From Sporolactobacillus sp. CQH2019 (GTDB lineage Bacteria; Bacillota; Bacilli; Bacillales; Sporolactobacillaceae), in NCBI RefSeq assembly GCF_028765345.1, contig NZ_JARAJZ010000006.1, positions 204,861 to 268,860 on the forward strand: DNA of 64,000 nucleotides, written 5' to 3'. This document shows, piece by piece, positions 36,376 to 45,900 of the stretch. Position 1 is the first letter of the stretch; each line of letters begins with the position of its first letter. The notes under the pieces are model-generated. The model made no database searches and was not told where the DNA came from. It was given only the letters and a program-made list of their open reading frames with translations. Made by a program: the position numbers and the translations under genes.

Positions 36376-36674
36376 AATCATCGGTAAATGGCTGAGAATC
36401 AACAATAACTAAATCAATAAGTGGGAATAATCAGAACCATATTCGCAATGTTTTGCCGGCATGACCGCCCGATTTCGGCGGAACGGAACGATGTTCTTCA
36501 GACGTTGATTTGTTTCAAAAATTAAGGATGCCTTTGACCGGTCTGAGAAGGGGGGGCCGGGATCATATGTAAAAGGCGGACATCCGGCAGATCGGGTTTG
36601 CGGTTGAAGCGATTATGGAAACCGGCCTCTGATTTTGTTGCAAGTAAGTATACTGTCCGGGAAATAGACGGATT

Positions 36675-36714
36675 AAAAAAGGCGCAGCCGCTAAAATAAC
36701 GGGTGCGCCTTTTA
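36675..36714 (-). terminator. Terminator of the LCP gene (possibly bidirectional)
   Basis: AAAAGGCGCA and TGCGCCTTTT pair around a short inner CCG/CGG stem and an AT-rich loop. Read on the minus strand it ends in six T and lies about 30 bp after the LCP stop. A T4 on the plus side allows weak function in the other direction. Confidence 0.85.
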
Positions 36715-36742
36715 CTTCTTTGTTTGTTCAGTTATTCACGTT

Positions 36743-37750
36743 TTAATTGGCGAAATAAGTTTTAATGACATCTTTCAGTTCGGTCGGATCAAGGATCACC
36801 TGGTCGTTGTTGGCCTGAAGGACGTCGTCATACATCACTGCGTTTGTGCCTTTGACCTGGCGATAATGAATCTGCTGCTGCGGATGGAAATCGCTTTTAG
36901 CGCTGAGGCCGACACTGATCATATCCTCCTGGCTCAAATTGGTTGCGACGAAAAATTTAGAAAGCGAACCGGCCAAAGCAGGCAGCTTGGTGATATTTGC
37001 CGGCTGCATCACTTTCTGGGCGATGCCGATCAGCGCGGCTTCCTGAAGCTGCTGGCGGCCGTAATCGGTCCCCGGGAGAGAATAACGTTCATGAACGATT
37101 TCCGTCACCATTTTTCCGCTCAGCGCGTGCGTCCCCGCCGTGAAACTTAATCCCTGATCTTCCGAATACCAAGGGTGAGTCAGGGTGACGTTAAACGGAA
37201 GAGTCATATTGATTCCGCCGATTGCATCGACCATGTACTGAAGGCCCCAATAGTTTGTTTCCGCGTAATAGTTAATCGGGACGCCCGTCAGGTTGGATAC
37301 GGTTTTTACAGCGTCGGTAATGCCTTGCTGCGCCCCGTTTTTGACCTGGGAAACATATTGAACGCTTGTCAGTTTGGTATAACCGTAGCCCTGCATGTAA
37401 ACACGCGTGTCACGCGGAATGCTCAGCATGTCGTAAGTATGATTGTTCAGATCGGCGTGAATAAGCACCATCGAATCCGTATGGCCGGCCGGGTCTCCTT
37501 TCCGGGCATCGGTGCCGATCAGCAGCATATTGAATACTCCGGCTTTCAGATTGCTGTCCGATCCGCCGATTGATTTCAGATTGCTGAAATGATTCTGCGG
37601 ATTCAGTTTGTTATATTCATAAGCACCGAAAGCGGCCGCTGCGACAAGCAGGAGGATCAGCACCAGTAACGCAATGCGCAGGCCGCGGTGGCGTTTCCTT
37701 GTCTTTCTATATGTCGTTCGGGATTCTTGATCCGGGATTCTGTGTGCCAT
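36743..37750 (-). CDS. LytR-CpsA-Psr (LCP) family cell wall ligase
   Basis: A 335-residue type II membrane protein. A basic cytoplasmic stretch (residues 8-26) is followed by one hydrophobic helix (about 25-45, LRIALLVLILLLVAAAAFGA) and the extracellular LCP domain: NMLLIGTDARKG, GHTDSMVLIHADL, LSIPRDTRVYMQGYG, YLV-type core replaced by VDAIGGINM, and HERYSLPGTDYGRQQLQ. ATG 37750 is chosen because AAAGGAG lies 6 nt upstream. LCP enzymes transfer lipid-linked teichoic or teichuronic polymers to peptidoglycan. This fits the neighbouring teichoic and tua genes, though it stands alone with its own terminator. Confidence 0.92.
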   Translation of the reverse strand: MAHRIPDQESRTTYRKTRKRHRGLRIALLVLILLLVAAAAFGAYEYNKLNPQNHFSNLKSIGGSDSNLKAGVFNMLLIGTDARKGDPAGHTDSMVLIHADLNNHTYDMLSIPRDTRVYMQGYGYTKLTSVQYVSQVKNGAQQGITDAVKTVSNLTGVPINYYAETNYWGLQYMVDAIGGINMTLPFNVTLTHPWYSEDQGLSFTAGTHALSGKMVTEIVHERYSLPGTDYGRQQLQEAALIGIAQKVMQPANITKLPALAGSLSKFFVATNLSQEDMISVGLSAKSDFHPQQQIHYRQVKGTNAVMYDDVLQANNDQVILDPTELKDVIKTYFAN

Positions 37751-38079
37751 GTTCTGCTCCTTTGTCTCATTTTCCGAGGGAAGTATTTCTATGAGTTTAT
37801 AAAATTCTAATTGATTCGAAGAAAGCACATATGCTAGATCAATTTTCCGTCATGGAAAATTCAGGCCGATCCCTCAATTAAGGATGCCGCGGCGAACTTC
37901 CATTTTCAGAAACGGTTTTTGATAAACCGAGAATATAGACCTATCCGACAGTAAATATTCGCCGTGTCTGCCGCTGGATGAGAGGTAGCCTCACAAAAAT
38001 GTTTTATAACTCATGGTAATTATATCCGTCTAAAGTTGTACGGGCAATACCTTTTGCCTTAAAGATAGGGCGAATCACG
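37751..38079. other. Promoter gap upstream of the LCP gene
   Basis: About 330 bp with no gene. It should hold the LCP promoter on the minus strand; no clear hexamer pair stands out. The far end abuts the terminator of the LysM protein gene. Confidence 0.35.
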
Positions 38080-38108
38080 AAAAAAAGCCGGATAATTATC
38101 CCGGCTTC
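38080..38108 (-). terminator. Terminator of the LysM protein gene
   Basis: On the minus strand AAGCCGG (38107-38101) pairs with CCGGCTT (38091-38085) around an AT-rich self-complementary loop, followed by seven T. It is about 30 bp after the stop. Confidence 0.88.
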
Positions 38109-38137
38109 ACAATCCGCATGATTCATCTCACCTTCAG

Positions 38138-39124
38138 TTAGAACAGGAGGTTCCAAGTCCTGGGTCCGACAATGCCATCGGGCACCAGAGCGCGGCCGAG
38201 TTGAAACGCCTTCACTGCTGCTTCCGTCCGCGGGCCGAAGATTCCGTCGCTCCGGGCTCCGACGGCTTTCTGAACGAGCACGACATCTTGGCCCGTACTG
38301 CCCCGGCGGAGCGGCCGGCCCGGATAGGGAAACGTATTCATCGAGGATCCGGCCGGCCGATACAGCTTCAGTTTCTGTCCCGGGTAAATGGTGTCCGACG
38401 TCAGTCCGTTCCACTTTTTGATCAGCCGGTAATCAAGGCCGGAGCGGACGCCGATTGCGCTCAATGTGTCCCCGGATTTGACGGTATAGCCGGCAGATTT
38501 TGGAAGGAGCGGCGAAACAGCTTTGGCGCCTGCCGGCTGTGCCGCTCTTTTCCATGTTCCGCCGGATTTGATTATCTTGTCGAAATCGACACGGATGCCG
38601 GCGACCGGCCGGTCATTCTGAAATTGATAAAGATGGGCGTAGGCCGATAGGTTGCCGTCGGACCATGCATATGTCTGAAAGAAAAAGTCAGCCAGACCTG
38701 TCCGCCCGAGCGCTTCGACGACCCGGAAGGATCCGTAGACGCCGGCGGAATAGCCTTTCTCTGCATCTTTTACGGCGCGGAAGTAGGCCATAATTGCTTC
38801 CAGGTCACCTGTGCCGGCATTGTAGTCGACGGTAAAATAAATGGGCGTTCCCTGCGGCTGTCCGATTGAACGTGCATAACGGCACGCCGCTTCGGCATCG
38901 CGCATTCCCTGCCGGGCGGAAAAATAGGCGCGTTCTGTCGGGGCGGTTTCCCAAATGCTGAAAATGGACAGTCCGGCTTTAAGGATGCTCTCCGCTTCGG
39001 ACGGACCCATGGATTTCCACGACCCGGCGTCGCCGAGATAGCGGCCCACCGCCCCGATTCCGGCCTGTTTCAAATTTTCAATCATGCGTTCATTAAGCTT
39101 TGCGGCACAATCAATCACTTTCAT
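38138..39124 (-). CDS. DUF1906 glycoside hydrolase-like protein with LysM and peptidoglycan-binding domains
   Basis: A 328-residue three-domain protein. Residues 1-190 match the DUF1906 (Rv2525c-like, GH25-type barrel) fold: VIDCAAKLNERMIENLKQAG, GRYLGDAG, YFTVDYNAG and VYGSFRVVEALG. Residues about 213-256 are one LysM (YTVKSGDTLSAIG to IYPGQKLKLY), and 270-328 a PG_binding_1 domain (LRRGSTGQDVVLVQ, DGIFGPRTEAAVKAFQ). It has no signal peptide, unlike most wall enzymes, which points to release by lysis, a non-classical route or a mother-cell or spore role. It probably binds and may cleave peptidoglycan. It has its own terminator. Confidence 0.87.
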   Translation of the reverse strand: MKVIDCAAKLNERMIENLKQAGIGAVGRYLGDAGSWKSMGPSEAESILKAGLSIFSIWETAPTERAYFSARQGMRDAEAACRYARSIGQPQGTPIYFTVDYNAGTGDLEAIMAYFRAVKDAEKGYSAGVYGSFRVVEALGRTGLADFFFQTYAWSDGNLSAYAHLYQFQNDRPVAGIRVDFDKIIKSGGTWKRAAQPAGAKAVSPLLPKSAGYTVKSGDTLSAIGVRSGLDYRLIKKWNGLTSDTIYPGQKLKLYRPAGSSMNTFPYPGRPLRRGSTGQDVVLVQKAVGARSDGIFGPRTEAAVKAFQLGRALVPDGIVGPRTWNLLF

Positions 39125-39365
39125 TCGACAGACACTCCCTTGAAATGTTGTTGCTGTGAAAACGGAGAAAAATTTTTTATGAGAATCAGGCTCTTTTAGA
39201 GAAGAAAATTGAAAAAGAGCTGAAAGAAAAGAAAACGGCTGCAGCGTTCACTGTATAAATAGAAAGAACCGCGATCAACCGGTGAGCGCGGCGAGTCCTT
39301 TAGAATCCGAGAGCCGGACTTTTACCAGAGAAATGCCGGTTTCAGAAAACCAATCGGCTCATACT
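39125..39365. other. Promoter gap upstream of the LysM protein gene
   Basis: About 240 bp, with no gene recognised. A CCGCG/CGCGG hairpin lies near 39271-39293. It must carry the minus-strand promoter of the LysM protein gene. Confidence 0.35.
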
Positions 39366-39407
39366 AAAAGAATTCTCAAAGTCTGAGAAACTTCGGGAAT
39401 TCTTTTT
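39366..39407 (-). terminator. Strong hairpin terminator after the GT2-TagF-TagF gene
   Basis: AAAAGAATTC (39366-39375) pairs perfectly with GAATTCTTTT (39397-39406), and AAGT/ACTT extends it inside. T runs on both strands make it potentially bidirectional. It lies 50 bp after the stop. Confidence 0.8.
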
Positions 39408-39457
39408 AATATAGCAAAATGAAAGCGGCTGAGTTGTCCGGGCAAAGATTGTACGTG

Positions 39458-42400
39458 TTAGAACGGTCCCGCGTGTTTCTTTCTCAGCGCTTTTGCAGCG
39501 CCGGCCCGAATCGTCCGTCTGCTCCTGCTTTTTTTATCTTTCAGGAATGCCCGGACGGCTCTTTCCGATGCGTATCCGTCCTCCCATCCGCAGAACTTAT
39601 GATAGAATTCCGGATAAGGATTAAGCGGCGGATGGCTCAGCGCGTGGCTAACGGCGGGGAGCAGATGGTCCATATCCCGAACGATCGGTCCGGGCGCCTC
39701 TTTCGCAAGATCGAAATAGAAACCGCGGATTTTATTGGCATAGTCATCCAGGTCATAGGCGAAAAAGACAATCGGCCGTTTCAAGTTTGCGTAATCAAAG
39801 AAGACCGATGAATAGTCGGTGATCAGGCAGTCGGCGATCAGCAATAATTCTCTGATATCTTCATAGAAGGAAACATCTTTCGCAAAGTCTTCATAGCCGC
39901 TCAGGTTCATTTTCTCGGCAATCAGATAATGCATGCGCATGAGCAGAACGGCGCTTCCGCCGAATTTCTCCTTCATCCGCTGCAGGTCCAGCTTCAGATC
40001 GAATGTATAATGATCGATTTTGCTGTATTCGTTGTCGCGCCAGGTCGGAGCGTACAGAATGACTTTTTGATTCCGCGGGATGCCCAGCTTTTCCTTGATT
40101 CTCATCATTTCCGATGCATCGTTCTTCCGATAGAGCCAATCGTTTCGCGGATAACCTGACTGGATCATCTCGCCCTGCAGCTCAAAGGCTCTTTTGAAAA
40201 TCTTCGATGAATAGGCGTTCGGGGCAATGCAGTAGTCCCATTTCCTTGTTTCTTCGGAAAATTCCTTGCCGTACCTCTCAGCAGTCATTCCCGGCATTGT
40301 CATCCGCTTTATGTCTGCCCCAATAGTTTTCAGGGGCGTGCCGTGCCAGGTCTGTACATAAACGGTATCCTTCGGTTTCGGCAGCCAGAGCGGCCAGCGG
40401 CTGTTTGTCACCCAGTATTCGGCCCGCGCCCACTGCCAGAGCCCTCTGTAAGAATATTTAATGACGTACGGCACGTTTTCTTTCTTGAATATCTCTTCAT
40501 AGCCCTTCTTCACGTTCCAGACGAGTCGGTATTCCGGATGATTTTCTTTCATATATTCGTAAATCGCCCTCGGGTTGTCCGAAAACTGTTGCCCGAAAAA
40601 GCTTTCGAAAATCACCGCTTTTGTCCGCGGCAGTCTGCCGACGCGCCGGAAGACGGCCGGATAGATTGTGTGCATCCGCCGTTTCCACAGATTTCGATAG
40701 TAATGTTCGCCGGGCTGCAGCTTAACGGCCGGATTCAGCAGGCATTCAACGGCCCGTTTTGCGGAATCGCCCCGTCCGAACGTACAGAATCTGGCAAGAA
40801 ACGCCTCATATGTTTGCCGGTATCGCCGCGCCGATCCGGGCAGCTCCAGGATCTCTCTGATGATGTCTTCCGTTGTCGATACAATCGGACCGGGGACCGT
40901 TTCTTCATAATCCAGATAGATTCCGCGCAGGTTATTCCGGTAATCTTCCAGATCATAAGCAAAGAACAGCATCGGTCTTTTTAAATGTGCGTAATCGAAC
41001 ATAACGGAAGAATAATCGGTGATCAGCAGATCCGAGATTAAGTACAGGTCCTGTATTTCCGGATAGAAGGATACGTCGAAAACAAATCCGCGATAGCGTT
41101 CGGTGTCAATTCGGCCGGCGACAAAGTAGTGCAGGCGCAGCAAGAAAATATATTGCGGAGCGAGGCACTTCTGAAGCTTTGCCAGATCAAGACGCAGATC
41201 GAACGTTTTTGTGTTCCGGAAAGTAGGGGCGTACATAACGATTTTCTTATCCGCCGGCAAATGCAGCTTCTTTTTAATGGCATTTACGTCTTTAATTGTG
41301 TTTTTCCGGTACAGCGCGTCGTTTCTGGGGAATCCGCACTCGACGACCCGATGGTTGAATAAATAGGCCTTTTTTGACAGCGACGTCATATAGGGGCTGG
41401 GCGAGATCAGAAAATCCCAGCGCCCGGCCCGTCTCAGCAGGCGATTCTGCTTATTCTTTGTATTGAATGTGACGGTTTCGTTCAGACCCATCGTTTTCAT
41501 GAAGGTTCCGTGCAGCGTCTGCATCTCGATCTGACCATGCCGTTTGATATAAAAGTCGGGGAAGGTCGCGTTGGCGACAAAATATTTTCCCCTGGCCAGA
41601 CAGTAAAAATAATACAGGCTGTATTTGCGGACGGTTTTCGCGCAGCCGCTCACCGGCAGATATTCGTTATCCATGAACCAGACGTAACGGTATTTGTCAC
41701 CGTATGCCCGTTTCATGTAGTCGTAGATCGCCTTTGGATTATCGTTAAAGGCCTTCCCCCAGAAACTTTCGAAAATGATCATGTTTTTCTTGATCGGCAG
41801 CAGCCGCATCAGGGGGTACAGGTACCACTGGATGCATTTTCTCCTTCTTGGCGAACGGTCCGCAAAACCGCGATGAATCTCGGTCTGAAAGGCGAGCGAT
41901 CGGTGCCGGCCGCTTATGAGGCGAAAGCGGATTTTTTGATAGGTAAAGCAGATGCCGGGAGCTTTGGACAGCGATTCGGACAGGATCACCGGAATCTTCC
42001 GCGATCGGATCCGGCCTGAAGGTTCTGTTTCGGTCTCGACAATAAACACATGCCATTTTCCGGATGCATACCATCTGAAGTTTCCATTTCTGTCAAAACA
42101 GCTCAGCTTAACGGTGTTTTCTTCACCGGCACGGGAAAGCCGGCCGGAATCGAGATCAAAAGCAACGGGTGGGGCGGCGTTATTCGCTGTTTCAAATAAA
42201 AGCCGGCGTTTTCCAGCAGTATCCTGTTCCCGGCCGCATCGGCACGGCAAAGTCAGCCGCAGAATCATCGAGCCGTCTGCAAACTTCAGATCGCCGAGAA
42301 ACGGATGGCGGTACTCTGAAGCAAAGATCGACATCCGGCCGTTTGTATGCTCAATCCATATGTCACGCTGCCGGGTATGAAGAATGACGCTTTTACCGTC

Positions 42401-44251
42401 CGGTTGTCCGTCCGCCGGCTTCGGGATGCTTTCTCCCGCGAGCCGGTAGCCGATCACCCAGCCCGTCTCTTTAAAATCCGTACTCCTCAGCCTGTCGCCG
42501 GGAATCGCCAGAGTGAACCGGTTTGCCTCAAGTTCTCTGATCTTTAATGGGATCGTTGCCTGCTCCCCGGTGTTCCGATCGTAAAAGCAGAGGCACAGAT
42601 CCGAAACGTTCCTGTTTAGCCGGCCGCCGATGATCAGACGGTCTTTATCCGCGGCCGCGCGTTCGATCACAACGTCCGGCCGGCAGACGTCAACGGCGAG
42701 CTGCCAGCTGCCGTTGTATTTTACATGAAAGGCCGTCTCGTTAATCATGCGGTATCCGGCCCGGTTGCTTCCTCTAAGGGGAGCGCCGAGACGCACCGTT
42801 TTCTCCAGATTCCGGACCGCCACATCCAGAAGAACGGCCCAGCGGCCTTCTTTTATTATTTTCAGTGCCCGTCCGGCGTCGATCCGGATTTTGAAACCGG
42901 ACCAATCGTAGTTGTAGACTCTTGAAAGCGGATTAATCCTTTTGAGCCTGGTTACACCCCATTTTCTTGTAACGGTCCGGTCCTTGAACAATTGCACGGC
43001 CAGGCCGGTTTCCTGACCGCTGTCGATATTGACGAGACGGGCGCTCATCCGGACATGTGCCTTTTTTCCGGAATCAATGCCTTCAATGTAGGCATGGCCG
43101 CTGATCTCAAGCTCTCCGTTCCCGTTCCAAAGAACGCGGTGAATGCGTGAAACCGCATCTAACGATCGATCGACACAGACCGGATGTTTCCGTGTAAAGT
43201 CGGAAACGGCGAACGTCTTATACCAGTGTCCCTGCCGCCGATAAGGCTTGAAACTCAGGCCGTGCCTTCTATCCAGGCGAATGATTTTCAGAACGTCTTC
43301 CATTCTGTTCTGCAGCAGCAGCCGGTAGGCAAGCGCCGTACGTGCAGGAATGCGCGCGAAGAGTTCCGGATTGATTTTTGCAAGTTCGCGGGATAAGAGC
43401 CTCTGAAGGCGGCCGATGTACAGAGAATCGGCAGATTTCAGAGGCTCCAGGTAGTTATAAAAATCGACCGTCAGATACTTCAGCTGATTTGCTTCGATGA
43501 TTTTCTGAGAAACCTTGTGATCGTTCAGAAATGCATCGAGCTGCTGCAAAGCCTTAAGCCGATCTTCGAAATTATGAATATCCTCCCTTTTTTGTGTGAT
43601 CGAACGGTCCTTTCCTTCTCTGATCCGCCAGTAGTAAACCGTATCCTCGATAATATCGACCGATTTAGCCAGAAAGTGAGCCGGGATGGTCACGGGTATA
43701 TCTTCGTAAAGCATATGTTCCGGAAAGGACAGCCCGCAACGGTCCCAGAAAGATTTTTTATAAAGTTTGTTCCATGCGGTCGTATCGTAAAGCAGTTCCG
43801 GGCGTTCAGTGATGTGGGTCCTTTTGCATGTGTCGGCGATCGCTTTCCGGTGAAGGAACGATTTCCGGTTAACGTTTGACTTAAAGCGATTGACGCCGCC
43901 CGAGATAATATCGGAATCTGTCTGTTTCGCCATCGCATACATTTTTTCATAGGCCCGGCCGTCGACATAATCGTCACTGTCGACAAATGCAATGTATTCT
44001 CCGTGCGCAGCGCGGAGGCCCCTGTTCCTGGCTGCGCCCAGTCCTCTGTTTTCCTGATGAATGGTTTCAAAATTTTTGTGAGCTGCGGCATACTCGTCCA
44101 TCATCCGGCCGGTTTCCCCATCAGTGGAACCGTCATCGATCATGATGACCTGTATCGGCTGCAGGCTCTGGCGGACCAGCGAGTCGAGACACTGTCTGAT
44201 GTATGAAGATACATTATAGCCGGGAACAATCACACTGACTTTATAAATCAT
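39458..44251 (-). CDS. Fusion of GT2 glycosyltransferase with two tandem CDP-glycerol/ribitol phosphotransferase modules
   Basis: A 1597-residue cytoplasmic or peripheral membrane protein for wall polymer synthesis. Residues 1-235 are GT2 (VSVIVPGYNVSSYIRQCLDS, MIDDGSTDG, FVDSDDYVDG). About 300-800 is a linker of beta-rich character with no recognised motif. About 815-1140 is a TagF-like module (IIFESFWGKAFNDNPKAIY, TLHGTFMKTMG, YAPTFRN, LLITDYSSVMFDYAH), and 1210-1570 repeats it (VIFESFFGQQFSDNPRAIY, TWHGTPLKTIG, YAPTWRD, LITDYSSVFFDYAN). ATG 44251 is chosen with TAGGAGAAG 8 nt upstream. It lies after the dlt operon in the same direction. It probably makes and decorates a poly(glycerol- or ribitol-phosphate) chain; single-module fusions are common, tandem ones less so. 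Confidence 0.88.
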   Translation of the reverse strand: MIYKVSVIVPGYNVSSYIRQCLDSLVRQSLQPIQVIMIDDGSTDGETGRMMDEYAAAHKNFETIHQENRGLGAARNRGLRAAHGEYIAFVDSDDYVDGRAYEKMYAMAKQTDSDIISGGVNRFKSNVNRKSFLHRKAIADTCKRTHITERPELLYDTTAWNKLYKKSFWDRCGLSFPEHMLYEDIPVTIPAHFLAKSVDIIEDTVYYWRIREGKDRSITQKREDIHNFEDRLKALQQLDAFLNDHKVSQKIIEANQLKYLTVDFYNYLEPLKSADSLYIGRLQRLLSRELAKINPELFARIPARTALAYRLLLQNRMEDVLKIIRLDRRHGLSFKPYRRQGHWYKTFAVSDFTRKHPVCVDRSLDAVSRIHRVLWNGNGELEISGHAYIEGIDSGKKAHVRMSARLVNIDSGQETGLAVQLFKDRTVTRKWGVTRLKRINPLSRVYNYDWSGFKIRIDAGRALKIIKEGRWAVLLDVAVRNLEKTVRLGAPLRGSNRAGYRMINETAFHVKYNGSWQLAVDVCRPDVVIERAAADKDRLIIGGRLNRNVSDLCLCFYDRNTGEQATIPLKIRELEANRFTLAIPGDRLRSTDFKETGWVIGYRLAGESIPKPADGQPDGKSVILHTRQRDIWIEHTNGRMSIFASEYRHPFLGDLKFADGSMILRLTLPCRCGREQDTAGKRRLLFETANNAAPPVAFDLDSGRLSRAGEENTVKLSCFDRNGNFRWYASGKWHVFIVETETEPSGRIRSRKIPVILSESLSKAPGICFTYQKIRFRLISGRHRSLAFQTEIHRGFADRSPRRRKCIQWYLYPLMRLLPIKKNMIIFESFWGKAFNDNPKAIYDYMKRAYGDKYRYVWFMDNEYLPVSGCAKTVRKYSLYYFYCLARGKYFVANATFPDFYIKRHGQIEMQTLHGTFMKTMGLNETVTFNTKNKQNRLLRRAGRWDFLISPSPYMTSLSKKAYLFNHRVVECGFPRNDALYRKNTIKDVNAIKKKLHLPADKKIVMYAPTFRNTKTFDLRLDLAKLQKCLAPQYIFLLRLHYFVAGRIDTERYRGFVFDVSFYPEIQDLYLISDLLITDYSSVMFDYAHLKRPMLFFAYDLEDYRNNLRGIYLDYEETVPGPIVSTTEDIIREILELPGSARRYRQTYEAFLARFCTFGRGDSAKRAVECLLNPAVKLQPGEHYYRNLWKRRMHTIYPAVFRRVGRLPRTKAVIFESFFGQQFSDNPRAIYEYMKENHPEYRLVWNVKKGYEEIFKKENVPYVIKYSYRGLWQWARAEYWVTNSRWPLWLPKPKDTVYVQTWHGTPLKTIGADIKRMTMPGMTAERYGKEFSEETRKWDYCIAPNAYSSKIFKRAFELQGEMIQSGYPRNDWLYRKNDASEMMRIKEKLGIPRNQKVILYAPTWRDNEYSKIDHYTFDLKLDLQRMKEKFGGSAVLLMRMHYLIAEKMNLSGYEDFAKDVSFYEDIRELLLIADCLITDYSSVFFDYANLKRPIVFFAYDLDDYANKIRGFYFDLAKEAPGPIVRDMDHLLPAVSHALSHPPLNPYPEFYHKFCGWEDGYASERAVRAFLKDKKSRSRRTIRAGAAKALRKKHAGPF

Positions 44252-44431
44252 TCTGACTTCTCCTAACGATCCATCATTCTGACGATCGGAATCTATTTTT
44301 TCTGCTTCGGCTCTCATACGATACGGCCGCAGCATCTGTAAAGAAAAGGGCCCCACTCAGCATAACGGGACCGTATCGGCCCATGTGAAAACCCGAGCCG
44401 TGAACGTATAGGACAGTCTGTTGCCTTAAGT

Positions 44432-45622
44432 TCATGTTTTCTGATCATAAAAAGATTGAATGGCCTGGTCGATATAGACCCAGCCTTCCGGACCGATATG
44501 CATCGTGTCCTCAAGAAAATAGGGTGTCGAGTCGAAACGAGTGAAATCGGCAAGCTGGAATCCGCTGCCGCGGATTTCGCGGGCAATGTTCCGGTAGCAG
44601 ATTTCACGTTTTTGCCGGGATACGCCTGCGTAGTTGTACCAGAGCCCGTTAAAGGGAACGGAAACGAACAGCGCCTTGGCGTGCTTTTCCTTCAGCAGAT
44701 CGAGAACGAGCTGCAGATCTCCATATTCCGGAGACGTATTGAAACTCTGGGAGGCATTGTAGTTTTTAAAATGTATCAGCCTGTTCTTGATACTTTTCAA
44801 ATAAAGGGCGTTGCTGATATGAAACGGATTGGAATTGGTGTAGGAGGCGACATCCTCCTTTGCCATCAATTTCAACTGACTCCAGTTTTTTCCTTTTAGT
44901 TTCGGGTCAGGTCTCTGATACTGGCTTTGATAATAATTGGGCTTGACCCTCTGCATCCTGATTGCATCGTACAGCGTCAGCATGTGTTCATTCATTCGGC
45001 CTTGAAGCGAGTCGACGAATAGCGACGTTCCGGATGTTTTATTCGGGTAGGCGATCTTTTCAAGCAATGGAGCAATGGCGCCGTTCTGCCTGATAAATCC
45101 GAATTGAAGGAACCGTCTTGCTGCCTTCTGTTTCAGCTTCGGATCGATGTTGCTGCTGAAAATGAACTGATACATCTGCTCTTCTGAAAAATTGCCGGCA
45201 AAGTAGCTGGTGCTGAGCCCTTTCTGTGTAAACCATTCCGGAGACAGAATGATCACGATCTTCCGATTTTTCAGCAGGTCGGCATTCGCTGCCAGATTGA
45301 GAAAATGAATCAGCGAGTACATGCCTGCTCTGCCGATCAGAAAAGGTGTAAAACCGTCGGAATTAATTTTGAAAAAGTTTGTCGGATGATAGATGTCCAG
45401 CCTGTGCAGCTCAGATGATCCGTATATCGGCAGGTACTGCTTGTCTTTCAGCATTTTCTGCTGCATGAGTGTCCCTTGAAAAATAGTCGGATCAAGAGTT
45501 GAAGCTGCACGGGAGACGTCGCTCCGGCTGATCGACAGGCTTTTCACACTCGGAGGAGCGAAAACCAGCGAGCAGACGAGAACAACGGCCAGTATCATCG
45601 GGCCGAATCGCGGCGCCTTCAT
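44432..45622 (-). CDS. dltD: D-alanyl-lipoteichoic acid biosynthesis protein DltD
   Basis: A 396-residue membrane-anchored SGNH-type protein. An N-terminal hydrophobic anchor (about 8-27) is followed by [11 protein letters not shown] with the nucleophile-type Ser, [13 protein letters not shown] and, near the end, [14 protein letters not shown] carrying the Asp-His pair. DltD transfers D-alanine to teichoic acid at the outer membrane face together with DltB and DltC. Its start overlaps the dltC stop by 4 bp. It is the last dlt gene; a 180-bp gap separates it from the next gene. Confidence 0.96.
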   Translation of the reverse strand: MKAPRFGPMILAVVLVCSLVFAPPSVKSLSISRSDVSRAASTLDPTIFQGTLMQQKMLKDKQYLPIYGSSELHRLDIYHPTNFFKINSDGFTPFLIGRAGMYSLIHFLNLAANADLLKNRKIVIILSPEWFTQKGLSTSYFAGNFSEEQMYQFIFSSNIDPKLKQKAARRFLQFGFIRQNGAIAPLLEKIAYPNKTSGTSLFVDSLQGRMNEHMLTLYDAIRMQRVKPNYYQSQYQRPDPKLKGKNWSQLKLMAKEDVASYTNSNPFHISNALYLKSIKNRLIHFKNYNASQSFNTSPEYGDLQLVLDLLKEKHAKALFVSVPFNGLWYNYAGVSRQKREICYRNIAREIRGSGFQLADFTRFDSTPYFLEDTMHIGPEGWVYIDQAIQSFYDQKT

Positions 45623-45870
45623 TTTCTTTCAGCCAGCCTCTCAATAATCATCTTCGGCGTTGCCCACTGACTGCGGTCAAAATCCGAAACCGGAACTTTG
45701 ATATTCAGCCGGTTTTCCACTTCAACCAGCAGCGAGATCGTGGCAAATGAGTCCATCAGTCCTTCTTCAAAAAGCCGGACATCCGGTTCGTCTTTCACCT
45801 CATCGGATTCGCAGACTTCCGCCAGAATATCCAGAACATCTTTCTTAAAAGCCTCTGTTATTTCAACCAT
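45619..45870 (-). CDS. dltC: D-alanyl carrier protein DltC
   Basis: An 83-residue acyl-carrier-type protein. The phosphopantetheine serine is in [14 protein letters not shown], the typical LDSF-like site of DltC. ATG 45870 is chosen because GAGGAG lies 8 nt upstream; a GTG at 45879 falls inside that ribosome site. It accepts D-alanine from DltA and hands it to DltB. Confidence 0.96.
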   Translation of the reverse strand: MVEITEAFKKDVLDILAEVCESDEVKDEPDVRLFEEGLMDSFATISLLVEVENRLNIKVPVSDFDRSQWATPKMIIERLAERK

Positions 45871-45900
45871 ATCGAACACTCCTCTGTTGTAATTAGATTT

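Larger units (their letters stand above)
36000..36742. other. Convergent gap without a gene
   Basis: About 740 bp between the end of the permease gene and the end of the LCP gene on the other strand. Short open frames are present but none looks like protein. It contains the palindrome listed separately and a terminator near 36675. The length is unusual for a convergent gap and may reflect a lost gene. Confidence 0.4.
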
